DNA from: DATKEJ01 sp963768715
Lineage (GTDB): Bacteria; Bacteroidota; Rhodothermia; Rhodothermales; DATKEJ01
Direction: 5' to 3'
Length of the DNA stretch: 64,000 bases
Assembly: GCA_963768715.1 (NCBI GenBank)
Contig: CAVYJC010000007.1
Span: 62,001 to 126,000, forward strand
Shown here: in pieces, positions 1-7,911 of the stretch
How the letters are laid out: every line of letters begins with the position of its first letter
How positions within the stretch are numbered: the first letter of the stretch is position 1
The notes under the pieces: model-generated
The model's database searches: none
What the model was told of the DNA's origin: nothing
What the model saw: the letters and a program-made list of their open reading frames with translations, nothing else
Program-made: the position numbers and the translations under genes

Positions 1-292
1 GCGTGACGGAAATGAGCCTAGCCCAGAAGTGATCTCCTTCTCCAGGTGTTCTTACGTGTGGACGCTCGATCAGGCGGCCGAGGTTGCCGATCGCTTCCTC
101 GACCGAAAGTGGATGGTCGAACACCCGCGGGTGAGTGGCGATCCGTAAGTACCCCATGGCAACGGGCCAGAAGACGTAGACCAGATCCGGGCCGGAGGCT
201 ATCTCCTGGATGAGGGTCCGGGCTTTCTCGTGGACGGGGCTGCTTTCATCCGAGGCGTAGAGCAGCAGATTGGCATCGATAGCAAAGCTCAT
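1..292 (-). CDS. vapC: VapC-like PIN-domain toxin, 3' part cut by window edge
   Basis: The reading frame opens at an ATG at 292 and runs off the left end of the window, so only about 97 N-terminal residues are seen. The start MSFAIDANLLLYASDE carries the first conserved Asp of PIN ribonucleases (ID-NLLLY), and the text further in (PVAMGYLRIATHPRVF) is typical of VapC toxins of type II toxin-antitoxin modules, which cleave RNA using Mg2+. The start codon overlaps the stop of the upstream antitoxin gene as ATGA, the usual tight coupling of VapBC pairs. The later acidic active-site residues lie outside the window, so activity cannot be judged. Confidence 0.85.
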   Translation of the reverse strand, partial: MSFAIDANLLLYASDESSPVHEKARTLIQEIASGPDLVYVFWPVAMGYLRIATHPRVFDHPLSVEEAIGNLGRLIERPHVRTPGEGDHFWARLISVT

Positions 293-516
293 TCCTCATC
301 CAGGATATCCCGGAGGCGTTCTTTGTCCTCGAGATCGATTCGGGCGCCCATCTTTTGCGTCGTCCAATTCAGTCGCCCGAGCTCCTTCTTGGGATCCGAG
401 AGATTCCGGGCCAGAAGTTCGGAGACAAGCTCACCGAGAGATTTTCCCTCGAGACGACTTCGCTTCTTCAACTGAGCGAGGACGGTGGCATCGATATTGA
501 GTGTCGTGCGAGGCAT
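289..516 (-). CDS. vapB: VapB-like ribbon-helix-helix antitoxin
   Basis: A 75-residue protein starting MPRTTLNIDATVLAQLKKRS, a typical N-terminal strand plus helix of ribbon-helix-helix (CopG/Arc type) antitoxins, followed by an acidic C-terminal tail (DLEDKERLRDILDEE) that would bind the toxin. A longer frame opens at 567, but its extra N-terminus lacks family features and the strand begins directly after the 516 ATG, so 516 is chosen. It is the first gene of a two-gene operon and overlaps the PIN toxin start by four bases. In this family the antitoxin binds its own promoter and represses it alone or with toxin; no operator is identified here. Confidence 0.82.
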   Translation of the reverse strand: MPRTTLNIDATVLAQLKKRSRLEGKSLGELVSELLARNLSDPKKELGRLNWTTQKMGARIDLEDKERLRDILDEE

Positions 517-606
517 GATGCGTGATGATACAATGGAACGCATCAGGTGTTTCACTGCTTTGTCCATTGACTGCTGCTATAGGAGCTTGTCAGGGACTGG
601 GGACAT

Positions 607-645
607 GAGGAATGAGGAATGACGAACTAGGAATGGCAGCCGGTA
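607..645 (+). repeat. 7-base-period tract (GAGGAAT type)
   Basis: Consecutive units gaggaat, gaggaat, gacgaac, taggaat are followed by ggcagccgg. The same endings (GAAC.A.GAATGGC..CCG) recur at 1839-1882, 23271-23312 and, inverted, at 23768-23817. Confidence 0.75.
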
Positions 646-669
646 GCACGCACGCAGTAGTTGCCTAGG

Positions 670-1623
670 TCATGGCTCGGGGAAAACAATAGCCCCATGA
701 TCCGGACGGCTCATTTCCAACAATGGCGGGGCTCCACATGCAACAGAAGTATTGTCGAAGATGCGATTCTTCAGTACCTCGAACCGCAACGGCAACGATT
801 CGGTTGGGTCAAATTGGACGGTAAATCCGTCTTTGGTGATTCGTCCAAAACATAACTCTGCAAAATTGCCTCCGATACGACTCGTAGAGCAGTCATAGCC
901 ATCCGGCACAGAGAAGCAGTGGACAAATCGAAGACATTCCGGAACGCCCCCTATCATAACCGCATCAATCCTGCGATCATTGTTGAAGTCGTGATACAAC
1001 TCATACAAATTCTCAGTATCCCCGCATAGCCAAGAGCCAAACGGAAACAGAGCATCGAGTTGAGGTCCGATCAGGTTGAGAAGAGAGTCTGGAGTATAGA
1101 AACCCTTCGACCGGGCATATGCGGCCAGCGTCGCCCTGGATGACAACGTTCGATAGGACATAACGCCATCTTTCTCGCCTTCCAGGCTCATGCCGTCGTA
1201 TTTCGGGTCCTCACAGTCTATGTCGAGAAGGTCGCGTTCCAGTTCAACATGCAGTTCAACGGTGTCCCTGTTGAAGACTCCGTCACCGTAAATGGAATGA
1301 TATCCGAGCCGCCTTGCAGCAAGTTGGTATTTGCCGTAGGGCACCATTCCCGAGTACGATCCGTCGTCGGCTGACTTAAGAAGAGAGACTGTTTCGTATC
1401 CACCCTTGACCAGGTGATACACCTCGAATTGAAGGCCTTCAAGGCTATTTCCTGTCCCCTTCACTTCAGCAGTGCCGTACAGAAAGGTCGAATCACCCTT
1501 CGTGTGCGTGACCGGAGGCGATTGGGCTTTGACCGGCGCCGCCGCGCATAATGGGCCGAGCAGCAGGGCGGCTAACTTCAGGTATGTTCTGCGACTGGTC
1601 AACATCAGTGCCTCATCGGCCAC
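670..1623 (-). CDS. Secreted protein with carboxypeptidase-regulatory-like domain
   Basis: A 317-residue protein, or 311 if it starts at the second Met (MLTSRRTYLKLAALLLG). The N-terminus is a signal peptide with a hydrophobic core LAALLLGPLCAAAP. Residues 45-130 (GTAEVKGTGNSLEGLQ, YETVSLLKSADDGSYS, Y-LAARRLGYHS) read as a carboxypeptidase-regulatory-like beta-sandwich that ends with a typical small-domain pattern. The remainder has Cys pairs and a DFNNDRRIDAVMIGG segment like a dockerin/EF-type loop, but no known enzyme domain. A truncated paralogue at 7373-7627 sits in the same position relative to a tRNA-Phe fragment. The likely location is periplasm or outer surface; the function is unknown. 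Confidence 0.7.
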   Translation of the reverse strand: MADEALMLTSRRTYLKLAALLLGPLCAAAPVKAQSPPVTHTKGDSTFLYGTAEVKGTGNSLEGLQFEVYHLVKGGYETVSLLKSADDGSYSGMVPYGKYQLAARRLGYHSIYGDGVFNRDTVELHVELERDLLDIDCEDPKYDGMSLEGEKDGVMSYRTLSSRATLAAYARSKGFYTPDSLLNLIGPQLDALFPFGSWLCGDTENLYELYHDFNNDRRIDAVMIGGVPECLRFVHCFSVPDGYDCSTSRIGGNFAELCFGRITKDGFTVQFDPTESLPLRFEVLKNRIFDNTSVACGAPPLLEMSRPDHGAIVFPEP

Positions 1624-2001
1624 GGCGCTGTTGAGTCGATCGGAGTGGGCCGAGCTAGGAAATCCCTACTTGGCATCTCAGGGAAAGATCCGATGGCAGC
1701 GTATGGCCCGGGGCTCCGACTTTTGAGGATTCGTGGTTGGGCTTCCTCGCACGGAGTCCACGGAGAGCACGGATGATCGAGCGGTGAGGTTCGGGCTACG
1801 ACGAGGCCGGCTCGCGTCTTCGGCGCGCAGTGGGACGGGAATGATGAATGATGAGTAATGAACGACGAATGGCTGCCGCCGATAGGAATAGATGGCAGGG
1901 TCTGGACACCAGTGACCCCTCTTCGCTCTGCCGAGCTTCGAGGGGCAAGCCAGTGACTAGTGACTAGTGACTATTGACTCGCGCAGCTCTGCTGCGCGCA
2001 G
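1624..2001. other. Gene-free spacer with heptad tracts and a hairpin beside att1
   Basis: No credible gene. It holds 7-base-period tracts at about 1839-1875 (aatgatg-type units) and 1952-1979 (agtgact repeated three times, then attgact), and a hairpin around 1980-1998 (gcgcagc, then gctgcgc) that abuts the tRNA-Phe fragment. The matching sequence left of the second tRNA fragment (7761-7810) has the same layout, with units agtgact, aatgacc, gatgacc, aatgact and a gggagc/gctgccc hairpin, showing that both spacers descend from one ancestor. Confidence 0.7.
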
Positions 2002-2054
<53 letters not shown>

Positions 2055-2746
2055 TGGTTAAAATGATTGTACAGATGTAACTGTATTATATCTGTTTACA
2101 ACGAAGGTTCCTTGGTCTTGAAGAATCATTTTCAGCAATTGATCAGCAAAACTAACCTTGAGGGTCCGGCAGAGGATTCCTAGTTCATGTTAGCTCTAAA
2201 GACCGTATCCCCCAAGCCCTAGGGGGTCTAAGAGTGAGTACCCCCACCTCTATGGTTGTTGTCTATTGAGCGTCGCCGGACTAATTGAAATGACGATTCC
2301 CTGCCCTGCTGTTGTGGAAAAGTAGTCGACACAGCCAGGAACTGGTATCTCCGGGCCCGGTTACATCTTTTACACATATACCAAATGATCATGAACATGC
2401 TTGATCTAGCGGAGATTGAGTTTCCATGCCCAAACAAGTCAAAAACATGTAACATTAATACAAATCAGCACTTAGTGACACGTTTCTAGCGGCTCGGTAA
2501 AGGTCGCGGTGAAGAATCCGTTCGACGTTCGCGGTTTCACGGTCTGTTTGAAAGCATGAATCGTGAAGCGCAACTCAAGGCATGCCGGTTGCCTTGGCGC
2601 CAGTCGCTCGACAAATTCATCCTCTGATCGCGACGACTCAGGCACTGTCCACCACATTTCACCTCGTGAGAATTCTCGACGCATGGTTTGCCCACCTGCC
2701 GACCATCAAGGATTCCGGGCTGGGCTGAAATACGCGAGTTCTATTC
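2055..2746. other. Gene-free spacer inside island, right of att1
   Basis: No gene can be supported. Short frames (for example minus strand 2472-2684, ending in a Phe/Thr-rich stretch) lack start signals and recognisable motifs. A small hairpin with arms ccccct/aggggg lies near 2210-2227. The sequence is more AT-rich just after the tRNA fragment (2060-2110), as expected for recombinase arm sites, but no repeated arm motif could be established. Confidence 0.5.
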
Positions 2747-5137
2747 TTACTTTTTTTCTCCGAGCGTAAGCGTGTCAAACAAGTCAGTTGCCGTCCGCCT
2801 CGCAATGACGCTGTATGGGTAATTTGCGGAATTCAGATCGAGCCCTATGACGACCGCCCCACGTGCCTTCTTCACCTCTGTCTCCTCCAAGATGTGCGCT
2901 ATGACGCCATTCCTCTCGCGCTTATCTCGCGTGGCGTAGGGATACCCGACAATTACGTATCTCCTTCGCTCCGGCCCTGACGTCCACATCACCCAATTGT
3001 GCCGAAGATTCGCCTTCCCATCCCGAATTCTCGCTAGAAGGGTACCGACAGCCCGCTCAAACTTCTCCTGATCCTCAACTGTGGTATTGAGAAGTACGAA
3101 TCCAGTCTCTACCCAGCCTTCGGTCCTTCTAGTGGAAATGGTATTCAATAGGTCTCGCCACCAGTTTGTCATTGCTAAGTTCGGTTTCTCCACGTCAACT
3201 CCGCGGCTTCTCCCAACGACGTAGGGATCGATCTCCTTTGATTTCAGAACGATGTTGAAGACATGATCCTGCGAGTATTCGACATCCCCGATGTTGAATC
3301 CGTGGTCCAAATAGAAGCTTAACAGGTCCATCTCGTCGCCATCAAACTCAAGATGGGCGTCAAGCTCACGACGGCGTGCCAGATAATGCACTTTCTCGAC
3401 CTCAAGCGGTAGCATGTCAAAGACTATTTCCAAATCGCCGAGTGTCATTGAAGGTGCGAGTTCCTCCAAAGGCTTTGCGGTTACTCCAGCCCGGATCAGT
3501 TTCTTAAGATTACTTGCGATCGTTCCGAGGTCGTGGAATGTGACGCCCACAGGTATGTAGTACTTGATCTTACGACTGTCTAGGCTTATTGGGTCACCCT
3601 GTACATTGCTGAGGTTGTGTTCCTTCCGCTCACGACTTAGGAATTCGATAAAGCGCAATGCCTGTTCGGACGGCTCCTCGATTAGACGCTGCAAGGTCTC
3701 GAACAGATCATTAGGTGCGCCTCTCCTAGCGGGGTCACTAACAAGTCCCGACTTCGCCTCGAAAACGACTGCAAAACTATCTATCAAGACCGTCAGGTCA
3801 TTCTCGAACCTCCGGCCCGTTGCCGGATCCTCCCAAATGATCCCGCGGAGGACGCGCCCATTGGGAAACCCTGCCATCGCCAAACGCTCAAGTTCATCCT
3901 CCAGATATCGTGCCTTGATTTTCGAGTACGCCTTTTTCAACGTCTCCTCTTGCCAAATCAGGTCTTCCAAGATCGTCAAAGCAACGTGTGGCAAGAGTCC
4001 CCAAAGAGATGAGTAGTACTCGTTGCTGCTAGACTTAATGAATGGTCGATGATGGACGGGGTTGGCGAGGACTATGTGCTCTTTCTTGAACTCCCTCAAA
4101 TCACCGAAGCTATACGACAGTTCGTCTAATACGCCACGGAGCGCCTCCGGGGATGATTCACCGGACGTGACCATGGTTGCGTCGTCCAGGCTAATCGTGT
4201 GAATATCGTGGAGCCACAAATCGGAATGGTAAAGGAGCATACTCTTTAGTACCTCCAGTCGCTTTCGAGCAATTTCCCACAGCTTCCTATCCTGACCCTC
4301 CTCATTCGGAGTACTCGCCGGAAAGGCGTTATGGTAGGTCCGAATTACGTCTCTGTAATCGTCCTTCTTCAGAAAATCGGCAACTTTCTGCCTATGCTCG
4401 TTAGCCCTTTCCTGTACGACCTCTATGAGACCAAACAGAAGATCGATAAGGGTCGAGGCCTTAACCCCATATCGTGCCTTGAAGGGTTTATCGACCTTCG
4501 AGGCGAGATCTCCTGTGATACGTTTCATTTGGTGGAAATAGGCCCAATTGCGAACAGCCGTCGTGTTCGCCATCATTTCCGTTCGCAACATGTAGGCAGC
4601 AAATTCCTGATCTGTATCGATAGCTGGCGGAACATCGAGCCATCTCAATTGGGTAGCGCGTCCAATCTCACGCATGTCTTCAACCAGACGATCACCATCT
4701 TGCATCAGCGGCTCCAGAGACACATGCCGTTCTTGTGTCAGTGAAAATGCCTGCAATATTTCGAGGTAGTGCGGGTAGAATGCCATTTCGCCGGTGGCTT
4801 CAGGGTCAACGCCTTCCGGATGCGAGGTCATGTAGAACGCGCAGTATGAAAGCAAGTACAAAGGATCGTATTTCCGAAACCACTCTAATATGGCTGGATA
4901 CCTCCCATCGAACTCCTCTCGCGCCTTGGCGCCAATCTCTCTGACTGCATTCAAGCGTTGATGTCTAGACATGGTCTCTTCGAACATATCCGGAATCTCA
5001 ACCATAGTCATTCGAATGCGACTCCATGGTTCAGGACGAGACAGGTCCTTCGGCTCTTCTTGTCCCTGGGGCAAAGGCCCCAACCGTCGCTTGGCCTTCT
5101 GTGGTGTGCGCTTCTTCCTTCTACTTGATTTTCCCAT
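2747..5137 (-). CDS. Large predicted PD-(D/E)XK nuclease, defence-type
   Basis: A 796-residue cytosolic protein. The start at 5137 is preferred over 5218 because it gives the very basic MGKSSRRKKRTPQKAKRR N-terminus and removes a non-conserved extension. Around residues 440-462 the sequence E-N-D-L-T-V-L-I-D, then V-V-F-E-A-K-S-G, matches the core of a PD-(D/E)XK nuclease (acidic residue, hydrophobic strand, E-x-K) in NERD-like arrangement. The rest is mostly helical with no Walker motifs, so no helicase is fused. Known relatives of this layout occur as single genes in defence islands; I do not recognise a named family. It stands alone in island module 1, between att1 and the duplicated block. 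Nuclease action is inferred from the motif only. Confidence 0.65.
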   Translation of the reverse strand: MGKSSRRKKRTPQKAKRRLGPLPQGQEEPKDLSRPEPWSRIRMTMVEIPDMFEETMSRHQRLNAVREIGAKAREEFDGRYPAILEWFRKYDPLYLLSYCAFYMTSHPEGVDPEATGEMAFYPHYLEILQAFSLTQERHVSLEPLMQDGDRLVEDMREIGRATQLRWLDVPPAIDTDQEFAAYMLRTEMMANTTAVRNWAYFHQMKRITGDLASKVDKPFKARYGVKASTLIDLLFGLIEVVQERANEHRQKVADFLKKDDYRDVIRTYHNAFPASTPNEEGQDRKLWEIARKRLEVLKSMLLYHSDLWLHDIHTISLDDATMVTSGESSPEALRGVLDELSYSFGDLREFKKEHIVLANPVHHRPFIKSSSNEYYSSLWGLLPHVALTILEDLIWQEETLKKAYSKIKARYLEDELERLAMAGFPNGRVLRGIIWEDPATGRRFENDLTVLIDSFAVVFEAKSGLVSDPARRGAPNDLFETLQRLIEEPSEQALRFIEFLSRERKEHNLSNVQGDPISLDSRKIKYYIPVGVTFHDLGTIASNLKKLIRAGVTAKPLEELAPSMTLGDLEIVFDMLPLEVEKVHYLARRRELDAHLEFDGDEMDLLSFYLDHGFNIGDVEYSQDHVFNIVLKSKEIDPYVVGRSRGVDVEKPNLAMTNWWRDLLNTISTRRTEGWVETGFVLLNTTVEDQEKFERAVGTLLARIRDGKANLRHNWVMWTSGPERRRYVIVGYPYATRDKRERNGVIAHILEETEVKKARGAVVIGLDLNSANYPYSVIARRTATDLFDTLTLGEKK

Positions 5138-5319
5138 TACACTCAGATCATAACACATCCGTGTGAAGCCAACCCGCTGGACCCGGGAGGTGGTGGCAAA
5201 GGTCAGGGCTGGGCTCACCGAACACCCCCACCCCCCCTCTGTGAGGTGAGGCGACGTGTTGCCTCACCACTCAAAAATCTGAGCAATTTTTGGGACCGGT
5301 TGACCAAGTGAATCTCCTT

Positions 5320-5524
5320 GTTGTATTCACCCCTCAAACGTAAACCAAGACACCGAATTTCGTCAAACGCCACTCGAACTACTCGTTGTCCAATAACTGC
5401 TTGGCTGGTTGTCATGCTTCATGATAGCCAGCATGACGCGTCCTAAGGCCTTATCGAACTCAATCCTGGCGTTTGCCTTGTCTGAGTTCTTTCGGGCGTT
5501 CTGATAGGCTGTATCGGCCGCCAC
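5320..5524 (-). pseudogene. HsdR C-terminal relic, diverged copy
   Basis: The right part of this stretch still encodes the helical tail (AADTAYQNARKNSDKANARIE, then DKALGRVMLAIMK) shared with the relic at 20319-20531. Left of about 5420 it decays: the sequence remains alignable with 20319-20426 but has many substitutions and frame loss. The sharp drop in identity at 5420 marks one edge of the duplicated block. The parent would be the C-terminus of a type I restriction R subunit. Confidence 0.6.
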
Positions 5525-5567
5525 TAATCTTCAAGGACCCTTTGCTTCCGACTCACAGGAAACACCC

Positions 5568-6089
5568 TTACTTGTTTTCATCTGGGGAGTTTTCCAAACG
5601 AGAGGCATCAAAGTCCTTTTCAACGTTACGGAGAGCCGCCGTCACGTCGTCCAGATCAGCTTCCCAGATAACCCCATCAGCAAACCTAACTTTACTCACA
5701 TAGGCAACCCCGGTATGAAAACTGAAGTCAGCGTATGAAGAAGAGACCCAAGTCCCCTTCCCGGTCTTTCCGGGACTCGTATCACTCATGTCTATTCCAC
5801 CCGTCCTATCAAGGAATTCGTTGAAGATGCTAAACGAAACGAGGCCGATCTGACAAGCAACGATCTCTTTGTCGGACACATTCTGATACTCGACTGCATG
5901 ATGGATTCCGTCCCTCGAATATGTACCCCCCTTTTGATAAGTGGCCACGTACTTAGTGATCTTCATCGGCGCATCGGTCTGGCCAATGACGATCGACACA
6001 GGTTCTTGGGCTGTTGCCTCTGCGCTTAGATAGAGAATGGCCGACAGGGTGAGGACGGTTCGAAACATTACAAGCATGAACGTTTTCAT
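5568..6089 (-). CDS. Secreted 173-residue protein, copy A
   Basis: It begins MKTFMLVMFRTVLTLSAILYL with signal-peptide cleavage expected near AEATAQ, so the mature part of about 145 residues is exported. It has a beta-rich look (VSIVIGQTDAPMKITKYVATY, HHAVEYQNVSDKEIVACQIGLVSF) without a known domain. One residue differs from its duplicate at 20575-21096 (Ser instead of Arg near residue 23). It lies downstream of, and on the same strand as, the zinc-ribbon and membrane protein genes, separated by about 110 bp. Conservation of both copies suggests recent duplication rather than decay; the function is unknown. Confidence 0.7.
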   Translation of the reverse strand: MKTFMLVMFRTVLTLSAILYLSAEATAQEPVSIVIGQTDAPMKITKYVATYQKGGTYSRDGIHHAVEYQNVSDKEIVACQIGLVSFSIFNEFLDRTGGIDMSDTSPGKTGKGTWVSSSYADFSFHTGVAYVSKVRFADGVIWEADLDDVTAALRNVEKDFDASRLENSPDENK

Positions 6090-6197
6090 GATTGATCTCC
6101 ATGGCTAGTAGAAATGCTTCCCCACTGGTTACGCGGATTTCGGCGGCGGATTGGATCAACACGTCGAAACCTGTCACACCTAGTCAATTAACAGGAG

Positions 6198-6512
6198 TCA
6201 ACGCTTCTTCTTCCGCGCGAGCAATCCGAAAACGATGGCTAGCAGCCCGAATACAAGCATGGGATCCATCACGTCGAGAACCTCGGGGCTTGGCGGAGCG
6301 GAAGGATTGTCGGCAATAACCAGCAGTATTTTCGCCAGGATGTAGATCGATATAAGTCCGCACGCCCACATCAGAAAGAGAAACACGAGCCGTGCTAGAG
6401 ATCTGTTGGTCCGATGTTCTGCCTTTTTCCGGAGCGGATACCCGCAGTGCGGGCATGAATCAGCACGATCGGAAATTTGAGCGCCGCATTCGGGACAGTT
6501 TGAAAGGGCCAC
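6198..6512 (-). CDS. Zinc-ribbon membrane protein, copy A
   Basis: A 104-residue protein starting at GTG 6512, chosen because an AAGGAG ribosome site lies nine bases upstream and because the related gene at 22161-22793 begins in the same way (MALSKCPECG). The N-terminus is a double-CxxC zinc ribbon (CPECGAQISDRADSCPHCGY). Two hydrophobic stretches follow (LARLVFLFLMWACGLISIYIL and MLVFGLLAIVFGLLA), ending in a basic RKKKR. Such ribbon-TM proteins are common in bacteria and usually of unknown role. It starts 13 bp after the upstream 182-residue gene stops, so the two are likely co-transcribed. Confidence 0.7.
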   Translation of the reverse strand: MALSNCPECGAQISDRADSCPHCGYPLRKKAEHRTNRSLARLVFLFLMWACGLISIYILAKILLVIADNPSAPPSPEVLDVMDPMLVFGLLAIVFGLLARKKKR

Positions 6513-6525
6513 GGGCCTATTCTCC

Positions 6526-7074
6526 TTATGGTTCATCAGCTCGCACAAGAAGGAACTCGGCCGGATCCCCTCGTCGATTCATTCCCTCGGCTTTCACAAA
6601 AATGGCCCGATGCTGACGACTGTAGGTTATCGTGTGAATACCCCAATCACGCTCCTGGCCACCGCGAGGTTCGCCCCGAACGGGAGTACCGGACTCAGTA
6701 TACCGGTACTGCCCAGTGAACTGCAGACTGCCAAATTCTGATACTGGGATCGTACTCTCCCAACTTCCACGATTTGATTTGGCACGTAGATACAGACGAG
6801 GACGCAGTCGAACGATATTCCAAGGTGAAAATTCCACAACGGTGACCGCCTCTTCATTCAGTTCACCTGCTAGACTTTGCGGGTGATAGACACCATCGAT
6901 CCCTTTGAGATCGGAAAAGAACATTCGGACTCGAAATATGAGTCCAATCAGAAGTGCCGCTAAGATGGTCGCGGCAAGAGAGATTCGGAATTCTTGAGTT
7001 TTGGCGCAGACCGCCACTACGACTGGAAGGGCGACGACAATCAACACCGCAGTCGCCGTGCGAAGGGCCTTCAT
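6526..7074 (-). CDS. Membrane-anchored 182-residue protein, copy A
   Basis: Two N-terminal hydrophobic segments (AVLIVVALPVVVAVCA and ISLAATILAALLIGLIF) are followed by a soluble region with a beta-rich pattern (GVYHPQSLAGELNEEAVTVVEF, WNIVRLRPRLYLRAK, GQYRYTESGTPVRGE). No family is recognised. It is the first gene of the block's small operon, with the zinc-ribbon gene 13 bp downstream. The duplicate at 21534-22082 differs at only a few residues. Confidence 0.65.
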   Translation of the reverse strand: MKALRTATAVLIVVALPVVVAVCAKTQEFRISLAATILAALLIGLIFRVRMFFSDLKGIDGVYHPQSLAGELNEEAVTVVEFSPWNIVRLRPRLYLRAKSNRGSWESTIPVSEFGSLQFTGQYRYTESGTPVRGEPRGGQERDWGIHTITYSRQHRAIFVKAEGMNRRGDPAEFLLVRADEP

Positions 7075-7154
7075 GGTGGACCCCCAATGGCTAGTGGGAA
7101 TGCCTCACCGCTCTTTGCGCGGATTCGGGCGGTGTACTGGATCAAAGGATACTC

Positions 7155-7208
7155 AATGCCCACACGCATATCTCTTGAGAGCTCTAACCTCTGGATCGGC
7201 CGAACTCG
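7155..7208 (-). pseudogene. 3' stump of zinc-ribbon gene left by deletion
   Basis: The final codons SADPEVRALKRYA-GH plus stop of the 210-residue gene seen intact at 22161-22793 remain here. The other roughly 190 codons are missing because of the 731-bp deletion whose junction is at 7207-7208. Confidence 0.75.
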
Positions 7209-7372
7209 ACTGGTTCAGACCATGGAGACTCCCTTGAGCGGCCGAAGGACATCGAGTGCGTCGTTGCCCTCAACACGATTCGAAGACGCGGACAAGTCAA
7301 GTGGCCAGCCCGAACTCAACCAGGACCTTACTATATATAAAAGGCATATCCATAACCAGTTATGATTATGGG

Positions 7373-7627
7373 CTAATACGCTGACTTTAGAAGAGCGACT
7401 GTCTCGTATCCACCTTTGACCAGGTGATATACCTCGAATTGAAGTCCTTCAAGACTCTGGCCGGTCCCTTTTACCTTGGCCGTGCCGTATAAGAAAGTTG
7501 AATCGACTCCCGTTGGTTTGCCACCGGGCAATTGGGCTGTAGCCAGCGCTGCCGGACACAATTGGCCCAGCAGAATAGCGGCCGACATCAGGTATGTTTT
7601 GCGGCCAGTCAACCTCAGAAGCCTCAT
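7373..7627 (-). pseudogene. Truncated paralogue of the 317-residue secreted protein
   Basis: It starts MRLLRLTGRKTYLMSAA with a signal peptide and continues DSTFLYGTAKVKGTGQSLEG and YHLVKGGYETVALLKSA, closely matching residues 1-85 of the protein at 670-1623. It then stops after a junction-derived Tyr where the duplicated block begins, so the C-terminal 230 residues are lost. It may still be translated as an 84-residue exported peptide. Its place next to a tRNA-Phe fragment mirrors that of the full-length gene. Confidence 0.8.
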
Positions 7628-7810
7628 CAGCTTAAGGCCATGTCATCGTTGAGATGACTAGGATTTGACGTTGCTTAAAATCTGTACTTGGTATCCCGGG
7701 CAAAGATCCAATAACACGCTGGCGGCGACGAGACAGGGACAGACCGGCGAGCCCGGACACCAGTGACTAATGACCGATGACCAATGACTCGGGGAGCTTG
7801 CTGCCCGGAG

Positions 7811-7861
7811 TGGTCAGAGGGAGGGAATTGAACCCCCGACACACGGATTTTCAGCCCGTTG
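7811..7861 (-). other. Decayed att-like tRNA-Phe 3' fragment
   Basis: It matches the tRNA-Phe 3' half with a two-base insertion (tggtcagagggagg) and a T-to-C change in the anticodon stem, and identity ends after ccgttg. It lies between the two island modules and looks like an older att site that has drifted. It is too short and mutated to fold as a tRNA. Confidence 0.8.
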
Positions 7862-7911
7862 AGGGATTTGTGTTAAGCAATTGTTTAAGCAATCACTTGC
7901 AAACAAACCTA

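Larger units (their letters stand above)
5420..7373. repeat. Duplicated island block, copy A
   Basis: Nearly identical to 20427-23121 (offset 15007, then 15008 after a one-base indel near 6141). Copy A lacks the segment equivalent to 22217-22947 (731 bp), which contains most of the 210-residue zinc-ribbon gene; the junction at 7207-7208 shows a two-base 'cg' microhomology. Right of this junction identity drops, with several single-base losses in short homopolymers. Confidence 0.88.

Noticed and set aside
5215..5415. Minus-strand open frame of 66 residues
   Set aside because: It reads the diverged HsdR relic in the wrong frame; the composition is random and no start signal exists.
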